A DNA stretch of 64,000 nucleotides from Dinoroseobacter sp042096155 (GCA_042096155.1 JBELMC010000003.1:1-64000); one strand, 5' to 3'; shown: positions 44,339 to 53,625, counted from the first letter of the stretch. The notes: generated by a model from the sequence alone, not told the origin. Program-made: numbers and translations.

Positions 44339-46534
44339 CTATGATCCTATAATGGCGTTCAATGTTGCAGACGGACGCATCACAGATGCAGATTTGCGCG
44401 CATCTGTCAGATAATACCCCCCCAGATCGGCCGATGCACCTTGTGCATCGGCCAACTCAGATAGGATCGCGGCCTCGCCCTCGGCCAGCGCCTTGGCCAA
44501 GGGTGCAAAATGGCTCGCAAGGTCCGCATCATTATTTTGGGCTGCCAAGGCTTCGGCCCAATAGCGCGCAAACCAGTAATGGCTGTCGCGGTTGTCTGGC
44601 TGGCCCACTTTGCGCCCAGGCGAGCGATCATGGTCCAAAATTCCCTGGGTCGCCGCATCGACAGCATCACCCAAAACGTTCGCTTTGGAATTGTCACGAG
44701 TCTGGCCCAAAAATTTAAGGCTTTCGCCCAACGCGCAAAATTCACCAAGGCTGTCCCAACGCAGATGATTTTCTTCTACGAGCTGCTGCACATGTTTGGG
44801 TGCAGAGCCCCCCGCGCCGGTTTCGAACAATCCCCCCCCTTGCATAAGTTTTACGATCGACAGCATCTTTGCCGATGTCCCCAATTCAAGGATGGGAAAC
44901 AAATCGGTCAGATAGTCGCGCAGCACATTGCCGGTGATGGCAATGCTGTTGCGACCCGCTGTGATCTCTTGCAGCGTGACACGGGTCGCCGTGCGCGGAT
45001 CCATGATCTTGAAGGTATGCGCTGCGCCTTTGGCCTTTAGGATCGCCGTGACGTAAGAGATCAACTCGGCGTCATGTGCCCGGTTGGCATCAAGCCAGAA
45101 GATCGCCTGACAGCCTTCGATGGCTTGTCGGTCGATCGCCAGTTGAACCCAGTCTTCAATCGGCGCTTTGCGTGTGTTGGCCGAGCGCCAGATATCGCCG
45201 GCCTCGACGTGGTGACTGTGCAAGATTGTGCCATCGGTCAGGCGCATCTGGACAACACCCTTTTCTGCGATCTCAAACGTGGTCGGGTGCGAGCCGTATT
45301 CTTCCGCCTTTTGCGCCATCAAGCCAAGGTTTTGAACAGCCCCTGCGGTTTTCACATCAAGCGCACCGTTTTCACGGAAGAACTTGATCGTCTCGTCATA
45401 AATTGGCGCGTAGGAATTGTCGGGTATGACACAATTGCAATCGCCCTTTTGACCCGCCGCGTCCCAGCCTTTGCCCCCTGCCCGAATAAGAGCCGGCATC
45501 GAGGCATCCACAATCACATCGGAGGGCACATGCAGGTTGGTGATGCCCTTCTCACTGTCGACCATATACATCGCCGGACGCGCGGCGGTCACGGCGTCAA
45601 TGGCGTCCATGATCTCGCGGTGATCTGCAACGCGGGCCAACATATCGCCCATCCCGGAATTTGGGTTCACGCCAAGCGCGTCGAGCTGCGCGCCAAATTG
45701 CTCAAAAACCGGCCTCAACCAGGCTTTCACGGCGTGGCCAAAAATGATTGGGTCAGAGACCTTCATCATCGTCGCTTTCAAGTGCAACGAAAACAGGGTT
45801 CCTGCCTCTTTGGTCTTGGCGATTTGAGTGTCCAGAAACGCACCAAGGGCCTTGGCCGACATGAATGTTGCGTCAACAACAGTGCCCGCAGGGAATGACA
45901 GGCCGTCTTTCAGAACCGTTTCTCGGCCATCGGCGGCCACATGAACAATGCTCACAAGCTCGTCTCGGGTCAGCGTGGCCGACACCTCGTTTGAAAGAAA
46001 GTCATTGCCAGACATGGAGGATACAACAGTTTTGCTGTCAGCTGACCAGACGCCCATCGAATGCGGGTTGGCTTGGGCGAACTTTTTCACGGCTTTGGCT
46101 GCACGCCGATCTGAATTGCCCTCGCGCAGAACAGGGTTCACGGCGGAGCCTTTGATCGCATCGTATTTGGCACGGACCGCCCGCTCTTGATCGGTGGCAG
46201 GGTCTTCTGGATAATCTGGCAAGGGATAGCCCTGCCCCTGGAGCTCTTTCACCGCAGCGACCAACTGAGGAACCGAAGCGGAAATGTTCGGCAATTTGAT
46301 CACGTTGGCCGAAGCCGTTTTGACCAGACGGCCCAGCTCGGCCAGATCGTCGGGTTGGCGCAGCGCATCGGGCAGGTGCTCAGCAAAGGCTGAAAGGATC
46401 CGTCCGGCCAGAGAAATATCTTTCGTCACCACCTCAACCCCAGCAGCAGAGGCAAATTTTTGGATGATGGGAAGCAACGAGGCCGAGGCCAGTTCGGGGG
46501 CTTCATCAACTTTGGTGTAGATAATATCAGACAT
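44339..46534 (-). CDS. icd: NADP-dependent isocitrate dehydrogenase, monomeric type
   Basis: A 731-residue monomeric IDH, oxidising isocitrate to 2-oxoglutarate and CO2 with NADP, far larger than the dimeric IDH form. It contains the characteristic DGRETVLKDGLSF, SVMRPSATLNA (C-terminus), DNSYAPIYDETIKFFR (about residues 375-390) and RNSIAITGNVLRDYLTDLFP, all typical of the monomeric class. The frame is open upstream to 46618; the start MSDIIYTKVDEAP at 46534 matches homologues. A GntR-type palindrome lies about 70 bases upstream. Confidence 0.95.
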   Translation of the reverse strand: MSDIIYTKVDEAPELASASLLPIIQKFASAAGVEVVTKDISLAGRILSAFAEHLPDALRQPDDLAELGRLVKTASANVIKLPNISASVPQLVAAVKELQGQGYPLPDYPEDPATDQERAVRAKYDAIKGSAVNPVLREGNSDRRAAKAVKKFAQANPHSMGVWSADSKTVVSSMSGNDFLSNEVSATLTRDELVSIVHVAADGRETVLKDGLSFPAGTVVDATFMSAKALGAFLDTQIAKTKEAGTLFSLHLKATMMKVSDPIIFGHAVKAWLRPVFEQFGAQLDALGVNPNSGMGDMLARVADHREIMDAIDAVTAARPAMYMVDSEKGITNLHVPSDVIVDASMPALIRAGGKGWDAAGQKGDCNCVIPDNSYAPIYDETIKFFRENGALDVKTAGAVQNLGLMAQKAEEYGSHPTTFEIAEKGVVQMRLTDGTILHSHHVEAGDIWRSANTRKAPIEDWVQLAIDRQAIEGCQAIFWLDANRAHDAELISYVTAILKAKGAAHTFKIMDPRTATRVTLQEITAGRNSIAITGNVLRDYLTDLFPILELGTSAKMLSIVKLMQGGGLFETGAGGSAPKHVQQLVEENHLRWDSLGEFCALGESLKFLGQTRDNSKANVLGDAVDAATQGILDHDRSPGRKVGQPDNRDSHYWFARYWAEALAAQNNDADLASHFAPLAKALAEGEAAILSELADAQGASADLGGYYLTDARKSASVMRPSATLNAIIGS

Positions 46535-46605
46535 CAGCGGCGTCTCCGGTTCGGGAATTTTTCCTCTCATTAGCGCTGTCTGGTGCGGCAAACAACTGCA
46601 TACCA

Positions 46606-46615
46606 TTGTATACGA
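46606..46615 (-). promoter_or_regulatory. TTGTATACGA motif upstream of icd
   Basis: One base differs from the palindrome of the GntR cluster. It lies 72 bases before the icd start, a position suitable for an operator. A chance match is possible because the motif is short. Confidence 0.3.
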
Positions 46616-46878
46616 CATGCGCAGATCGTCGCGGTCGTTGGTGGCAAGAGCCGGTGGACGGATCCGCCCAGTTCAAGCCGCCGAAGGGCTCCAGCACGCC
46701 AGTGCAGAATACGCCAGAGGCGACGATTGCGTGACCAGGACCCAAGATAATGGTCGTCCATCGCACCACAGAGTACAGAACATGTCTGTGCCATTTCTCA
46801 ATCAAGGGTCGTTTGACACCGCGCTAGGATCTATCGGCCCGTGTTCACAGGACTTTGCGTCGCGCGCGCCGCGTGACG

Positions 46879-47094
46879 TTAGCTTAACAGAATTCCAAGC
46901 ACCACCATCATAAGTCCGATCACCGACACAAACAGGGCACCCATGTTAAACGCAATCGTATGTTGCATAATGTCGCGCAGGGTCTGTTCATCGACACCGG
47001 AACGACGGGCCTTGGCCACCCGAACAATACACCAGATCAATCCAATCAGGCCCAAAAGCGTCACGAGCGCGCCAAAGAAAATTAAAATATCCAT
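46879..47094 (-). CDS. Two-span small membrane protein beside gapR
   Basis: A 71-residue protein with spans about 3-25 (ILIFFGALVTLLGLIGLIWC) and 50-70 (GALFVSVIGLMMVVLGILL) and a basic, charged middle section (RVAKARRSGVDEQTLRDIMQ). I recall similar small proteins beside gapR in Rhodobacteraceae, but the family has no known function. The ATG at 47094 has AAGGATG upstream. It is divergent from gapR with about 155 bases between the starts. Confidence 0.7.
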   Translation of the reverse strand: MDILIFFGALVTLLGLIGLIWCIVRVAKARRSGVDEQTLRDIMQHTIAFNMGALFVSVIGLMMVVLGILLS

Positions 47095-47250
47095 TATTGC
47101 ATCCTTGGTGCAGGTCAAACAGTCAGCGGCACAGTCCAAGAGGCGGGGTAGCTGAGCCCGCGCCCGCGTGCAAGCTTGGGGTTGCACGGAGATCGCCGCA
47201 CCGTTAGCCAAACGACTGCACGCTAGTGCTGACTGGAAAGAGGATTTTTC

Positions 47251-47514
47251 ATGGATATGACAGAAGACGCCGTCTCGAACGTCACGCGTGTCACCCGAGA
47301 CGAGCTGCGCGCATTTGTCGAACGTTACGAGCGGCTGGAGCAAGAAAAGAAAGACCTTGCAGACGCGCAAAAAGAGGTCATGGCCGAAGCGAAGGGACGC
47401 GGTTACGACACAAAAATACTGCGCAAAATCGTCGCCATCCGCAAACGCGATCCACAAGATCTCTCTGAAGAAGAAGCGATTTTAGAGATCTATAAAGACG
47501 CTTTGGGAATGTGA
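47251..47514 (+). CDS. gapR: Nucleoid-associated protein GapR (DUF2312)
   Basis: An 87-residue DNA-binding protein of the DUF2312 family. In Caulobacter, GapR binds over-twisted DNA and helps replication. The sequence is a full match: VTRDELRAFVERYERLEQE (about residues 12-30), KKDLADAQKEVMAEAKGRGYD, and ILRKIVAIRKRDPQDLSEEE. AGAGGA precedes the ATG by six bases. Confidence 0.93.
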   Translation: MDMTEDAVSNVTRVTRDELRAFVERYERLEQEKKDLADAQKEVMAEAKGRGYDTKILRKIVAIRKRDPQDLSEEEAILEIYKDALGM

Positions 47515-47562
47515 TCTGGCAGTCAGAATTTCGGACCTTAAAGTACGTATGTCCAGGACGTG

Positions 47563-48441
47563 TTAGGGTAAGATGACATGGGTATGAGGCAACTGCGCGA
47601 TGGCGTCGATGTCGGAGTCGTAGCGATCTGACAAGCCATCCATGATCTGATGCGTCCAACCTGGCAAATCGACCTCCTCTTCCATCGCATCTTCCAAACC
47701 AAATTTATCAAGAAAAACGGTCACCACTTGGCGACGTCTGTGCACAGATTTTGGCGGATTGGCGCTGAGATAGCTTCGCATCCTGTGCAACCCTTCTTGA
47801 GACATAATCGACGCAAGCAATGCGTCATTGCCTTTCAACGTCAATTCCTGAGAATGATTGCAAATACCCTGAAGAACCTCGGGCCAGATCAGAGGCGTGT
47901 CTTCGTTACACCATACCGTGAGGTGCGCGTCGGGCACAGCGTTTCGCAACTCTTCGATCGTGCGTTTCCAGCTGAGCGCCTGCATGTCGATCTGCGTGCA
48001 CCAGGCCGAAAAATCAAGCACCTTACTTTGATTTTGAAAAAACGTCGGGATATGTGTCGCTGGATCGCGCAGGCCGATACAAAATTCCACTTCAAAGTCA
48101 GGGAACAAATTGCGCAACCGTTGCGCCTTCATTCCCATTTTTCCGTAGTATTTACCATCATGGAAAACGTGAGAGGCCCGGCTGATAAAACTGTCAAAGC
48201 TGAAGATAACCCGGTCGCAAACCGCTTCGCCCAAAATGCGATCGAGCATAACATCTTGCACCTCGTCAGTGGCTGGCTTGCCCCGTAATTCCTGAAGTTT
48301 GTCGCGCAATATACTGCGGTAGCGCTGAGGTCGCGGCACCAATATGCCGTTTTGCTCCAATATTTGAGCGTTTTTTAACAAGCTATTCAGGATTAACCCT
48401 TCATCGGTGTAATGAGCGCCAAGATGGTAGACGATTTTCAT
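47563..48441 (-). CDS. Sulfotransferase-like protein of unknown function
   Basis: A 292-residue protein whose first 20 residues (KIVYHLGAHYTDEGLILNSL) resemble the PAPS-binding start of sulfotransferase-like proteins (HxGxHKTGTT), but the T-G-T-T part is replaced by TDEG, so the usual P-loop chemistry is not assured. Later residues have FSFDSFIS (about 80-87) and FCIGLRDPATHIPTFFQNQ (about 119-137), in the positions of the second substrate motif. I would call it a distant relative. It lies on the minus strand opposite gapR and has no obvious operon partner. Confidence 0.5.
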   Translation of the reverse strand: MKIVYHLGAHYTDEGLILNSLLKNAQILEQNGILVPRPQRYRSILRDKLQELRGKPATDEVQDVMLDRILGEAVCDRVIFSFDSFISRASHVFHDGKYYGKMGMKAQRLRNLFPDFEVEFCIGLRDPATHIPTFFQNQSKVLDFSAWCTQIDMQALSWKRTIEELRNAVPDAHLTVWCNEDTPLIWPEVLQGICNHSQELTLKGNDALLASIMSQEGLHRMRSYLSANPPKSVHRRRQVVTVFLDKFGLEDAMEEEVDLPGWTHQIMDGLSDRYDSDIDAIAQLPHTHVILP

Positions 48442-48816
48442 GTAACGGTCCGAAACTTGTAGGTGCCTTTCACGATGCGTTATTTATAGCCAGATCACCA
48501 GAAGAAATAGCTCATTGCTTGGCTCTGGGGTGGGTTGGGTGACGTGCTTGATCACACCACACAACAGCGCTGATGGGTCCACAAGACCTTCAATGTGTTG
48601 AACGCCAAGCCCAAATTGGCGCAGAACAAAACAAAAGGGCACAGATACGATGGTTGGCAAGGCAACACCAAGACCGCCGGAGCCGCAAGCCCGGCCTGGC
48701 AATGGCGCCAGCGGATGATGCCCGCGCGATGCAAATGGCGCAAGCAGGACGGGGCAAAGCGCAGGCCTGAGATCATCCAAGCCCTTGGCGGCATCGACGG
48801 CACCGATGCGAAGGGT
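48442..48816. other. Intergenic interval between sulfotransferase-like gene and acyl-CoA ligase
   Basis: About 375 bases with several short open frames on both strands but none with protein-like composition or a recognised family. It contains the upstream region of the sulfotransferase-like gene. Confidence 0.5.
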
Positions 48817-50337
48817 TTAGGCCGTTGCTGCAAGTTCCGCTGCAAAAGTTTCGATCAGTTTTGCTTTGATGATTTTCCCCGTCGGCGCTGCGGGGAGAGC
48901 TGTGGCCACAATGATTCGCGATGGACGTTTGTAGGGCGCCAACCGATCATGTAAGAACGCCTTAAGTTCGGCTTCTGTCACGATGCCAGCCTGACTGACA
49001 GACACAAAGGCCAACACCTCTTCGTTGCCTTCGACAACGCGGCCGACAACGCCAGCAACGACCACTTCAGGATGCTCTGTCAGCGTCGCTTCGATTTCGG
49101 TCGGATAGACGTTAAAGCCTGAGCGGATGATCAGTTCCTTGGTGCGGCCAGCGATGTGCAAACGGCCCTGGTCATCGATGCGCCCCAGATCACCGGTGCG
49201 AAAATAGCCATCATCCGTCTGCACCGCCGCGGTTTGTTCGGGATCACGGAAATATCCTTTCATGACCTGAGGACCACCCAAAAGGATTTCCCCAATCCCC
49301 TGTTCGGGATCGGCCCCTGGGGCGTCCAAATCGAGGTCTAGAATACACGCGCCCATCGGCTGGCCGACACTGATATCGGTATCGCCAATCTGGCTGCGTG
49401 TGGCACAGACCCCCGCAGTGCCCTCGGTCAGTCCGTACCCGTTTTGCAACGGCAATCCGTAGAACTCTTCGGCTTCGCGTTTCCACGCTGGATCGAGAGG
49501 TGCCCCCCCCGACGAGACAAACCGAAGCTTGCCGACATTGTAGCGCTGCATATTGTGCGAACGGGCATAATTGAACAAAAGCGCATGCATCTGAGGCACC
49601 GCCGGGAATATCGTGACATCTTTTTGCAACGCCTCATACAACCGCTCGACCGAAAACTGTGCCTCCATTCGCATGGCGGACTTGGCAAAGGTGACCGACA
49701 GCATGACCACAAGCCCAAAAATATGGCTCAGCGGCAGGGCGAGATAGGTCATATCGGTGGTCTCTATCGCGCGTGTTTCCGCCGCAGCGATCGCTCCGGC
49801 TGCGAGGTTGCCGTGTGTCAGCATCGCGGCCTTGGGCGTTCCGGTGGTGCCGGATGTGTAAAGCAAAAGCGCCACCTGCGCGGCTCCGTCGTCATAAACC
49901 GGTTCCGAGGAACTGCCGGACCGGGTAAGCACTGAGACCGATCCAAAGGAACCAGTCGCAGGCTGCGCCTTGTAGTATTCGGCATGGGCCTGTGCGGCAC
50001 TGGACGCGCTGGTCGAAAACACAACCGCGCTGGGGTCGCAATGCTCAAAAATTCGGTCCAGCTCTGTCGTCGTGAGTCGGGCATTGATCGCGACAACCGT
50101 CGCGTCCACCAAGCTGATCGCGTAGTAGAACGCAATCACCGAAACGCAATTTTCAAACAGCAAAACAACGCGGTCCCCGGCCTTGACGCCATGCGCCTGC
50201 AACTGGTCGGCCGCTTCGCGTGTGGCGAATTCGATCTCAGACCATGTATAGCGACGATCGTCACAATCGATCAGCGCCAACGCGTCGGGCCGCTCCGCCG
50301 CGGCGTCTAAAAGCAGGTCATGCACACGGGTTTTCAT
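48817..50337 (-). CDS. AMP-forming acyl/aryl-CoA ligase
   Basis: A 506-residue ligase of the adenylate-forming superfamily. The core motif LLYTSGTTGTPKAAMLTHGN (about residues 157-176) is present, with GYGLTEGTAG (A5-type), YFRTGDLGRI (A7) and GRTKELIIRSGFNVYP (A8-type), and the C-terminal Lys in PTGKIIKAKL (A10). The acid activated is not readable; proximity to the box genes makes benzoate or a ring-cleavage product plausible. GGAGA lies seven bases before the ATG at 50337. Confidence 0.9.
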   Translation of the reverse strand: MKTRVHDLLLDAAAERPDALALIDCDDRRYTWSEIEFATREAADQLQAHGVKAGDRVVLLFENCVSVIAFYYAISLVDATVVAINARLTTTELDRIFEHCDPSAVVFSTSASSAAQAHAEYYKAQPATGSFGSVSVLTRSGSSSEPVYDDGAAQVALLLYTSGTTGTPKAAMLTHGNLAAGAIAAAETRAIETTDMTYLALPLSHIFGLVVMLSVTFAKSAMRMEAQFSVERLYEALQKDVTIFPAVPQMHALLFNYARSHNMQRYNVGKLRFVSSGGAPLDPAWKREAEEFYGLPLQNGYGLTEGTAGVCATRSQIGDTDISVGQPMGACILDLDLDAPGADPEQGIGEILLGGPQVMKGYFRDPEQTAAVQTDDGYFRTGDLGRIDDQGRLHIAGRTKELIIRSGFNVYPTEIEATLTEHPEVVVAGVVGRVVEGNEEVLAFVSVSQAGIVTEAELKAFLHDRLAPYKRPSRIIVATALPAAPTGKIIKAKLIETFAAELAATA

Positions 50338-50805
50338 ATATCTGTTCTCCAGTCCAGTTTTCGAGGCAGCTGCGCCAAGACGCCCCGACGCGTCCAAGGC
50401 TTCGGTTCCCAAAGGGGTTTGGCGCACAAAACCACACCGACCAGCCGGGCACGGGGCAAAGCCCGGTGCAACACCTCACTGGCGGCACGACTTTTGACAG
50501 CGGCAATGACGGGTGTGATGCAACGGCGCACCGGTTGGATGAACGCAGCCGGCTTAACGCTTTGCTGCGGTTGGTCCTGATAGGATCGATCACGATTCAT
50601 CTTGACCGTTTTCAGATTATCGACGGATCGAAAAAAACCGACCTGTCCTGCCAGGCCAACAGACCCAGCGAGACGATCAGCCGCGCTCTGCGCAAAACTG
50701 GCCAAGCGTCCCGGACCAGCCCCATAAGGTGCCCGATTGCACCAGGTGGCGTGATACATCCGGATCATCGGGGTATAACCTCGAAGCTTTGACCGCAGAG
50801 ACCGC
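50338..50805. other. Interval between ligase and thioesterase
   Basis: Nearly 470 bases with a long minus-strand frame (to 50769) of unconvincing composition. No recognisable family was found. It could be a former gene lost by decay, like the stretch on the other side of the thioesterase. Confidence 0.4.
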
Positions 50806-51231
50806 TCATGCCTTTTCCTTTTCTGGCAGTGTCCCAATCCGTTTGAAAACACCGGTAGACGACGCGATCAGGCGACCGTCCGAGTCGGTAAGTTGACAGG
50901 AGACAAATTTGGTCGCCCGCCCCCCGCCGGTTATCCGACCTGTTGCACGAACCGTGCCGCTGCGCACAGACGCCAGATAATTGACCGTGAGCGACAAGGT
51001 GACAAAAGGCGTTAGCCCTTGATCATCACATGCCAAGGCGGCGGTGATCCCGCTGGCAGTGTCCAGCAATGTCGCACTGACCCCACCATGCAACAAACCC
51101 CCACGGTTGCGCACCACGTCGCTTATTTCCAGAACGCAATGGGCTTCGACCGCCTCGGCATCCAGTTCGATGTAAAAACCGAGGGTTTCGAAGAGCGGTA
51201 TCAACGGGCGATCGGGTCTAAGGCGTGTCAT
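50806..51231 (-). CDS. PaaI-type hotdog thioesterase
   Basis: A 141-residue protein of the PaaI thioesterase family, which frees CoA from stalled acyl-CoA intermediates. The hotdog motif NRGGLLHGGVSATLLDTASG (about residues 42-61) is clear, with SLTVNYLASVRSG following. It could hydrolyse benzoyl-CoA or ring-opened products beside the box operon, but that link is inferred from position. Confidence 0.9.
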   Translation of the reverse strand: MTRLRPDRPLIPLFETLGFYIELDAEAVEAHCVLEISDVVRNRGGLLHGGVSATLLDTASGITAALACDDQGLTPFVTLSLTVNYLASVRSGTVRATGRITGGGRATKFVSCQLTDSDGRLIASSTGVFKRIGTLPEKEKA

Positions 51232-51715
51232 GGGTCAAAACCCCTTTTGCATGACAAACGCGGCAAATGGGATTGGAGACAATCAAACACGTGATCGCGT
51301 GCCCTGAAAGGGCCTCCAAAATGCGACAGCAGCGTCGTATCAGCCATCCCCATCCGGACCTTTTTGTCAGTGCGGGCCTCAGCGACGAGGCCCCCGCCAC
51401 ACCATGTGCCAAGGCCCAAATTTTCCGGCGCGCACGGACGGCTGGGGCAGCGACACGAAAGGCTTGCGCGCCAAAGCGCTTGGCGGCCTCCAAACGTTTA
51501 TTCGACCCAACAATGTCGTCACAGGGAAACTTTCGGCCGGACCTGCACGAAAAGCCACGTCGACTCGAAAAGGTGACGTCAAGATCATGCGGGCGCAATG
51601 AAGTGCCGTCTTGCGGACGGATCCATGCAGCCGACGAAAGAACACGTAGAGGTGGATTTTTCACGCCTACAACAGCGACCTCATCCCCCAGACGATGTGA
51701 AACCAAGTTCTTCAT
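51232..51715 (-). pseudogene. Decayed crotonase/3-hydroxyacyl-CoA dehydrogenase-like gene
   Basis: The frame starts MKNLVSHRLGDEVAVVGVKN (51656-51715), which reads like the beginning of FadJ/enoyl-CoA hydratase (LGDGVAVIGLNNPPVNALS). About 80 codons later a segment DDIVGSNKRLEAAKRFGAQAF recalls the crotonase region xDMIVSGxxxxAxEAxxLGLVD. Between and after these the match is lost, and the remaining 70 residues are not protein-like. GGGAG lies about nine bases before the ATG. The pattern suggests a deleted and frameshifted beta-oxidation gene, but the match is by eye. Confidence 0.42.
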
Positions 51716-52184
51716 GACGCTCGCTCCCGCCGATTGCGTCCGCCGTCGTAATATCGGCTTTGACTATCAAGCCTTACTCCCAATTTCAACTGGTAAAATT
51801 GAATTCTATTATGCAAAATTTATGCATGATTTTGTGTGCGATATGCAGTTTTGCGGCACCCCCAGTTGTAAAGATTTTTGCCTCTTTTGTCTCAGAGCCT
51901 GGCTGACCATGCGCCAAAGATGGCCAGGGTCGCATCCAGCCAACAACTGGGCATTCGGATATTCGCGACAGGACTGCATGGGCATGATTGAAACCGCATG
52001 CCCAACAAACCCTTGGATCAAAACGGTATGATCAAAGAAAGTATGATTCATCATTTGCCATCGTCCTATGCGTCAGGTTCGCCGCGCAACTGTGTAAAAT
52101 CACGGCCAAAGGGCAGAATTTACGGGCCAAAGTTCACGTGGTTACAGACATCTGACCCACCAGCGACCTGTCAAGAACACGGAC
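51716..52184. other. AT-rich non-coding interval downstream of boxR
   Basis: About 470 bases, clearly AT-rich from 51770 to 51850, with no convincing gene. It contains a TGCA-type inverted repeat described separately. Confidence 0.5.
51812..51826. promoter_or_regulatory. TGCA-N7-TGCA inverted repeat, possible BoxR site
   Basis: TGCAAAATTTATGCA lies in the AT-rich interval upstream of the decayed gene and thioesterase. TGCA half-sites are the operator elements of BzdR/BoxR-type benzoyl-CoA regulators, so this may once have controlled the minus-strand genes to its left. Confidence 0.4.
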
Positions 52185-53075
52185 TTACGACAAGAATTCT
52201 TTTTGTTTGATCAAAGCGACCAATTCTCGGGCGGAATGTTTGAATATCCGGCCCGACGTGTCCAATGACGCCTCGGCTCGGTCGTAAGCGGGCGCGCGCG
52301 TGTTTAGAAGCGATTGAAGCTGGGCCATCGCCACGGGATTGCCTGCCATCGGTCTCGTGTCGCCTTGCGCGATCACCCGGTCCATATGTTCTTGGGCCGA
52401 GGCCTTGATCCAAATGGTATGAAACCGGCTTAGAAGCCGTTCAAATGCTTGCTCATCGGCCACAATGCCCCCAGCAATGGCAAGGATCATCCGATCGTAC
52501 TGAGCGATGACGTGATCCAACGCTTGCGCCTGAAGGGCGCGGTAACCGTCTGTGCCATAAAGCGCGAGGACTTCGTTGGTCGGCATGCCGGTGATGCGCT
52601 CAATTTCGGTGTTGAGCTCGACAAAGGGAACCGACAGGGTTTTGCCCGCCGCCGCCCCGAGCGAGGATTTGCCCGCACCGCGCAATCCCAAAAGGCATAC
52701 TCGTTGCGCTTTCGGCGCGCCGCCAAAATCAGCGTCCAACAACGCCAGGACGTCCGCGCGCTGCTGGGTCGAAGCGGCGCGCAAGCCTGTATATAGGTCA
52801 GCAGAAATGCCCATATCCGGTGCGACAAACCATTCGATCGGCATGTTCAGCGCGTCCGCGACCCTGTCCAGCAGAGCGATCGAGATATTGCCTTGACCCG
52901 CTTCAAGCTGTGCCAGATACCGCTGGGACACACCAGAGGCGTCAGACAAGTCCTTACGGGTCATGCCAAGCCGGATACGCGTGATCCGCACGCGGTGGCC
53001 AACGCGCGCGGTCACAATGTCTGGCTGCAAGCCCCGGGGCGCGCCACGATCGCCTTGTTGCGCAATCTGTTCCAC
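52185..53075 (-). CDS. boxR: Benzoyl-CoA responsive regulator BoxR (HTH plus shikimate-kinase-like domain)
   Basis: A 296-residue repressor of the BoxR/BzdR family: an XRE-type helix-turn-helix (about residues 24-80; RLGMTRKDLSDASGVSQRYL) fused to a domain derived from shikimate kinase, with Walker A GLRGAGKSSLG (about 130-140). In the known members the kinase-like domain binds benzoyl-CoA and releases the HTH from DNA. It is the last gene of boxC-boxB-flavodoxin-boxR and lies 24 bases after the flavodoxin gene. Confidence 0.93.
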   Translation of the reverse strand: MEQIAQQGDRGAPRGLQPDIVTARVGHRVRITRIRLGMTRKDLSDASGVSQRYLAQLEAGQGNISIALLDRVADALNMPIEWFVAPDMGISADLYTGLRAASTQQRADVLALLDADFGGAPKAQRVCLLGLRGAGKSSLGAAAGKTLSVPFVELNTEIERITGMPTNEVLALYGTDGYRALQAQALDHVIAQYDRMILAIAGGIVADEQAFERLLSRFHTIWIKASAQEHMDRVIAQGDTRPMAGNPVAMAQLQSLLNTRAPAYDRAEASLDTSGRIFKHSARELVALIKQKEFLS

Positions 53076-53099
53076 TTATTGCGCCCCAACGTCCAAGGG

Positions 53100-53558
53100 C
53101 TAAGCCGCCGAGGCTTTAAGTTTTGCAATCACGCTGTGGGCCCAAGGAATCGCCAGATCTTCGGGCAGATCCGCGGTCGAGGCATCATGTAAGCCGCGCT
53201 CACCAACCATCACTGCACCGCATTCGGTCAACTTTTCCATCAGACGCTTTGAGCCGTGATTGTAGGTCTCGGAAAACACCATATCGCCCAGACCGAAGAC
53301 ACCAAATCGCACGTGTTTGAGATCCGGTTTGGTGCCGTCGAGGGCCTCATAGAACGGCAGGGCCATGCTGGGCAAATCGCCGTTTCCATAGGTCGAGGTC
53401 ACGAACAGATAGAACGTATCGGCCTTGAGCGTGGCCGGATCGATTTCGGCCATGGGTGAGATCATGCAATCGACCCCCTTACCCAAATCGGCTTCTATAT
53501 CTTCGCATAACATCTCGGCGCTGCCGGTTTCAGTGCCGTATAAAAAATGGATATTCAT
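53100..53558 (-). CDS. Flavodoxin within the box operon
   Basis: A 152-residue flavodoxin-fold protein with the FMN phosphate loop LYGTETGSAE (about residues 6-15), the 50s-loop STYGNGDLP (about 55-63) and the 90s-loop GLGDMVFSETYNHG. It lies between boxB and boxR, so it is a candidate electron carrier for the BoxB epoxidase, in a place where the flavoprotein reductase BoxA would be expected. No boxA is in this window. Alternatively it serves an unrelated reductase. The physiological donor is unknown. Confidence 0.88.
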   Translation of the reverse strand: MNIHFLYGTETGSAEMLCEDIEADLGKGVDCMISPMAEIDPATLKADTFYLFVTSTYGNGDLPSMALPFYEALDGTKPDLKHVRFGVFGLGDMVFSETYNHGSKRLMEKLTECGAVMVGERGLHDASTADLPEDLAIPWAHSVIAKLKASAA

Positions 53559-53625
53559 TGCAAACCTCCCGGTCTTCCAATTCTTTCAAACAGGCAGATC
53601 ATGGGTCAAACCCGCCGGAAAGCCG

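Noticed and set aside
50344..50852. Minus-strand frame with weak resemblance to a thiolase N-terminus (NRAPYGAGPGR)
   Set aside because: Only a few residues match and the rest does not follow the family; too weak for a feature.
51267..52031. 254-codon plus-strand frame in the interval between thioesterase and boxR
   Set aside because: The composition is irregular (Arg, Cys and Pro rich), there is no recognised family, and it lies over the decayed crotonase-like gene and the AT-rich gap.
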